From assembly GCF_002895945.1 (NCBI RefSeq), contig NZ_NPZB01000001.1:263501-327500 (forward strand): DNA of 64,000 bases. Reading direction: 5' to 3'. The position numbers were made by a program, and so were the translations under genes. Origin of the DNA: Solilutibacter silvestris. Its GTDB lineage: Bacteria > Pseudomonadota > Gammaproteobacteria > Xanthomonadales > Xanthomonadaceae. Shown piece after piece: positions 61,307 to 64,000 of the stretch; the first letter of the stretch is position 1, and every line of letters starts with the position of its first letter. The notes beneath the pieces are model-generated. The model had not been told where the DNA came from. It made no database searches and worked only from the letters and a program-made list of their open reading frames with translations.

Positions 61307-62323
61307 TCACCACACCACTTCGGCCATGGTGCAGTTCAAGCCGGAACCGATGCCGAGCAGCGCGATGCGATCGCCCTTCTTCAAGCGACCCAGCTCCTTC
61401 AGCTTGCTCAACACGATCGGCACGCTGGCCGGACCGATGTTGCCGTGATCGTTGAAGATGGTCATGACCTTCTTCGGGTCGATGCCGAAAGCCTTGATGA
61501 AGGCCTGCGTGTGCGGACGGCTCACCTGGTGGATCACGAACTGGTCGAGCTCTTCCACCGCCCAGCCCAGCGCGATCTTGGCGGCGATGAAGGTCTTCTG
61601 CGCCAGCTTCATGCCTTCGATCAGCAGCATGCGGGTGTCGGTGACCATGCGGTCGAGATTGCCGCGGCACAGCGTGTTCCACTCGGTTGCGGAACGGGTC
61701 ACGCCACCCTTGTAGCGCGGTGCATCCGGCGCCAGCGCGCTGCGCGCCATCACCATCGCCACCGCACCGCAGCCCAGCGTCAACGCGGCGAGTTCGTCGC
61801 GGAATTCCTGTTCGGTGATGCCCGGGGCGTTCATGCGCTCGATGGTCTTTTCGTAGACCAGGTTGGCGGTTTCGCCATCCACCACCAGTGCGTAGTCGAT
61901 CTCGTCGCGCTCGATCATCCGTGCGGCAATGTCCATGCCGTTGATGAAGGCGAGGCAGGCGTTGGCGACGTCGAAGGTCTGGCAGTTCTCGGAGACGCCA
62001 AGATTGCCGCAGACGATGCTGGAGGTGGACGGTTCCAGATAGTCGCGGCTGACCGAGGTGTTGACCAGCAAGCCGATCTTGTCGGCCTCGATGCCGGCGT
62101 CCAGCAACGCCTTGCGTGCGGCCAGCGTGGCGGCATCCGAAGCCTGCATGTCGGCATCCCACAGGCGACGCGTATGCACGCCAGCGACGTCGTTGAGCAC
62201 GTCGGTCTTGATGCCAAGCCGTTCCAGAACAGGCTGGAGACGAATGTTGATTTCGTCCGACGTCAGCGTGTGTGGCGCATCGATATGGGCGAGGCCGGCG
62301 ATGGCGACGTTCTTGAACAACAT
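61307..62323 (-). CDS. oleA: OleA: thiolase-fold acyl-CoA condensing enzyme, olefin pathway
   Basis: 338 aa, the same length as X. campestris OleA. It condenses two acyl-CoAs head to head (Claisen, non-decarboxylative) to a 2-alkyl-3-keto acid. Catalytic cysteine C123 in [13 protein letters not shown] and the base E97 in [10 protein letters not shown] correspond to C143 and E117 of the tagged crystal structure; HQVSRPH and NIGPASVP hold the His and Asn. ATG 62323 ([14 protein letters not shown]) is the family start. A TATTCT hexamer at 62357-62362 gives a possible promoter. Confidence 0.97.
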   Translation of the reverse strand: MLFKNVAIAGLAHIDAPHTLTSDEINIRLQPVLERLGIKTDVLNDVAGVHTRRLWDADMQASDAATLAARKALLDAGIEADKIGLLVNTSVSRDYLEPSTSSIVCGNLGVSENCQTFDVANACLAFINGMDIAARMIERDEIDYALVVDGETANLVYEKTIERMNAPGITEQEFRDELAALTLGCGAVAMVMARSALAPDAPRYKGGVTRSATEWNTLCRGNLDRMVTDTRMLLIEGMKLAQKTFIAAKIALGWAVEELDQFVIHQVSRPHTQAFIKAFGIDPKKVMTIFNDHGNIGPASVPIVLSKLKELGRLKKGDRIALLGIGSGLNCTMAEVVW

Positions 62324-62356
62324 GGGGCGCGCAACCTGAACAGGAGCAAGCCGCAT

Positions 62357-62362
62357 AGAATA
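62357..62362 (-). promoter_or_regulatory. Candidate -10 (TATTCT) for the ole operon
   Basis: Minus-strand TATTCT, about 33 bases before the oleA ATG. A TTGCCC lies 20 bases upstream, longer than ideal spacing. The 80-bp spacer to DUF4156 is the only place for an ole-specific promoter. Confidence 0.35.
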
Positions 62363-62403
62363 GCGCGTTTTTCGCCCTCCCCGGGCAAATGTCACCCTGC
62401 GCT

Positions 62404-62721
62404 TCAGCGCGTGCAACGCCAGACTTCGAAGCTTTGACTGCCGTCGGCGCTGGGCGCTTCCCGCGGGCTGACGGTGTTGGCGCCGATCTTGGCCGCCTCC
62501 TGGCGCGCCAGCGTTTCCAGTTCGTCCTTCACCCGCAGCTGGTTGCGCTTGACCATGGCGAAGCCGCTGGTGACCGAGACTTCCACCCGCCCTGCGGGGG
62601 CGCAGCCGGTCGGCGCCGCAGCGACCACCTGGACGCGTTCGGCTTCCGGGGTCATCGGGGCGAGGGAGCAGCCGGCCAGCACGAGGGCAGCGGCGATCGA
62701 GGTCAGTGCGAAACGATGCAT
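62404..62721 (-). CDS. DUF4156 lipoprotein
   Basis: 105 aa. Lipoprotein signal with lipobox LAGC at residues 15-18 (MHRFALTSIAAALVLAGCSL), then a small domain: CAPAGRVEVSVTSGF, a helical ELETLARQEAAKIGANTVSP segment and a final cysteine in FEVWRCTR. This is the DUF4156 pattern, with two conserved cysteines probably disulfide-bonded. Role unknown. The ATG is six bases after a TAGACT hexamer and close to the terminator of the M16 gene. Confidence 0.82.
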   Translation of the reverse strand: MHRFALTSIAAALVLAGCSLAPMTPEAERVQVVAAAPTGCAPAGRVEVSVTSGFAMVKRNQLRVKDELETLARQEAAKIGANTVSPREAPSADGSQSFEVWRCTR

Positions 62722-62727
62722 GGCCCG

Positions 62728-62733
62728 AGTCTA
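62728..62733 (-). promoter_or_regulatory. Candidate -10 hexamer (TAGACT) 6 nt before the DUF4156 gene
   Basis: Minus-strand TAGACT, then six bases (CGGGCC), then ATG at 62721. Same hexamer as before arfB. Suggests a leaderless transcript starting just downstream of the M16 terminator. Confidence 0.4.
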
Positions 62734-62748
62734 GCCCACGGATGATGA

Positions 62749-62782
62749 GCACGCGCTGGCCGAATGTGTGGCCAGCGCGTGC
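62749..62782 (-). terminator. Perfect 13-bp palindrome after the M16 gene; terminator and REP-like repeat
   Basis: GCACGCGCTGGCC (62749-62761) pairs perfectly with GGCCAGCGCGTGC (62770-62782) across an 8-nt loop, nine bp past the M16 stop. It has no T-run. Its first 12 bases also form the arm of the inverted repeat at 4565-4744, so it may be a dispersed repeat acting as a terminator. Confidence 0.65.
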
Positions 62783-62790
62783 CCTGAGTC

Positions 62791-64000
62791 TTACTTCTTG
62801 CCAACCGCCGCCTTGCCACCAGCATCGATCACCGTGACTTCGCCGAGGTTGAGCGCACGCACCGGCGCCTCGATCTTCGACAGATCACCCACCACCACCC
62901 ACGTCAGCGCGTTGGGATCGATGGTCTTGATCGCTTCCGCGACCTGCGCCGGCGTCAGGTTGGCGATCTGCGCGTTGCGCACCTGGATCCAGTTGTCGGG
63001 ACGGCCGTAACGCACGATCCCGGTCATGGTGCCGAGCACCGCACCCGCGGTTTCATACGCGCCGGGCTGGCCCCGCAGTTCGTTGTTCACCACCTTGGTG
63101 ACCTCGTCCTGCGATGCCGGATGCTTGCCGGTGGCGTACTCGCTGATCTCGCGGCGCGCTTCCGCGATCGACTCGGCGGTTTTGTCGATCTGCACCGGCG
63201 CCATCGCCAGCCACGGCCGCTGGCCCTGCGCGTCCACCGTCATGCTGCGCGCACCGTACGACCAGTGCTTGGCCTCGCGCAGGTTCATGTTGAGGCGCGA
63301 GGAGAACACGCCACCAAGGATGTCGTTGGCCATCGACAACTTCACCGCGCCGGCATCGCGGGTCGATGGCACCAGTTCGGCGGCGATGATGTTGGCCTGC
63401 ACCGCGCCCGGCTGGTCGATCAGGAACACCCGCGGCTTCGACGGCAACGCCACTGTCGGCAGGTTCACTGCCTTCGGCGCGACACCGTCGCCCTTCCAGT
63501 CGCCGAGATGGCGATTGAGCACCGGCAACAGCTTGGCCATCGTGGTGTCACCAACGACGACCAGCGTCGCGCCTTCCGGACGCACCCAGGCGCGGCGGTA
63601 GGCGTCGAGGTCATCGCGCGAAATCGTCGCCACCGAGGCTTCGGTGCCCGAGCCGGTCAACGGCATCGCATAGGGATGGCCTTCGCCGTACAGCAGCGGC
63701 GGCAGCACGCGCAGCGCCGATGTGGTCGGCTGCGCCTTTTCCTGGCGGATGCCGGCGATGCGCGTCGCCTTGACGCGATCGATATCGGACGGGTTGAACG
63801 TCGGCTTGCGCAGCATGTCGGCGAACAGATCGACCGAAGCATCGAGGTTGCTGGTCAGCGCCGACAGCGTGGCCGATGAACCGTCGAGGCCCGCACTCGA
63901 GCCCAACTGTGCACCCAGCGCTTCCGCCGCCGACTTGAACGTCAACGCATCGCGCGTGCCCGCGCCTTCGCGCAACATGCCCATCGCGAACGACGCCGCA
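62791..64000 (-). CDS. M16 family protease, C-terminal part, cut by the window edge
   Basis: 403 codons are visible; the 5' end lies beyond 64000. What is seen is an M16 domain without a zinc motif: GAGTRDALTFKSAAEALGAQ, RAWVRPEGATLVVVGDTTMA, and the substrate-binding NLREAKHWSYGARSMTVDAQ. This is the profile of the second domain of a two-domain pitrilysin-like protein, like the gene at 52117. The catalytic half is presumably outside the window. A perfect hairpin follows the stop. Confidence 0.88.
   Translation of the reverse strand, partial: AASFAMGMLREGAGTRDALTFKSAAEALGAQLGSSAGLDGSSATLSALTSNLDASVDLFADMLRKPTFNPSDIDRVKATRIAGIRQEKAQPTTSALRVLPPLLYGEGHPYAMPLTGSGTEASVATISRDDLDAYRRAWVRPEGATLVVVGDTTMAKLLPVLNRHLGDWKGDGVAPKAVNLPTVALPSKPRVFLIDQPGAVQANIIAAELVPSTRDAGAVKLSMANDILGGVFSSRLNMNLREAKHWSYGARSMTVDAQGQRPWLAMAPVQIDKTAESIAEARREISEYATGKHPASQDEVTKVVNNELRGQPGAYETAGAVLGTMTGIVRYGRPDNWIQVRNAQIANLTPAQVAEAIKTIDPNALTWVVVGDLSKIEAPVRALNLGEVTVIDAGGKAAVGKK

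Noticed and set aside
62324-62752. 5' extension of oleA through DUF4156
   Set aside because: OleA proteins begin MLF...; the extension is in another frame of the DUF4156 lipoprotein gene.

Overview
This is a 64 kb, GC-rich, gene-dense chromosomal window from a gammaproteobacterium of the order Lysobacterales (Xanthomonadales), most likely Xanthomonadaceae. The assignment is inferred from gene content: an oleABCD set whose OleA has the same length and motifs as the Xanthomonas campestris enzyme, a CrbSR-acs-porin-actP acetate locus, a DesA-type desaturase, rsmG-parAB, rep, plsB, ttcA and rdgC. I cannot fix the genus. I see no transposase, integrase, prophage, CRISPR array, rRNA or tRNA. This looks like core chromosome, and rsmG-parAB suggests a position not far from the replication origin.

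Layout. 1-990: the start of an adenylate-forming ligase (runs off the left edge) divergent from a phosphopantetheinyl transferase, possibly the end of an aryl-polyene type cluster. 991-4524: rsmG, then overlapping parA-parB-glycosyltransferase-LAB_N membrane protein. 4525-8601: repeat-bearing spacer, DUF885 peptidase-like protein, MHS-family transporter, rpmB-rpmG and a strong terminator. 8726-18602: an acetate-scavenging regulon. CrbS kinase converges on crbR; crbR follows acs; acs is divergent from a DcaP-like porin, DUF485 and actP. 18766-26065: M13 lipoprotein peptidase, a two-gene M16 protease, secreted EF-hand protein, fatty acid desaturase and thioredoxin-like protein. 26116-33100: mutM, an ECF sigma factor with its Ser/Thr kinase-TPR partner, tdk and rep. 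33172-42759: lipoprotein, plsB, LuxR-type regulator, DUF465, cfa, ttcA, rdgC, YgjP-like protease and PsiE-like protein. 42767-47687: alpha/beta hydrolase, hemH, Ysc84-like protein, tatABC and RDD protein. 47691-54912: three small enzyme-like genes facing a TetR regulator, acyltransferase, arfB, a methionine-rich secreted protein, truC and a two-domain M16 protease. 54970-64000 (all minus strand): an M16 protease cut by the right edge, DUF4156 lipoprotein, then oleA-phnA-like-oleB-oleC-oleD-ubiJ-ubiB.

How it works together. The acetate locus supplies an outer-membrane channel, an inner-membrane permease, the activating enzyme and a dedicated two-component regulator. Several genes concern membrane lipids: plsB, cfa, desaturase, a small acyltransferase and the olefin pathway. 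Others concern envelope proteolysis: one M13 protein and four M16 polypeptides. The ECF/kinase pair looks like a phosphorylation-controlled sigma factor without an anti-sigma factor.

The most useful non-obvious signal is that many first-in-line genes have a TAnnnT hexamer 6-9 nt before the start codon and little or no Shine-Dalgarno sequence. That is what leaderless transcripts would look like. No wholly novel multigene system stands out. The best candidates for new biology are the methionine-rich secreted protein, the zinc-ribbon gene inside the ole operon, and the DUF1428/VOC/VOC/TetR module. Functions rest on reading motifs and family resemblance by eye; no database search was run.
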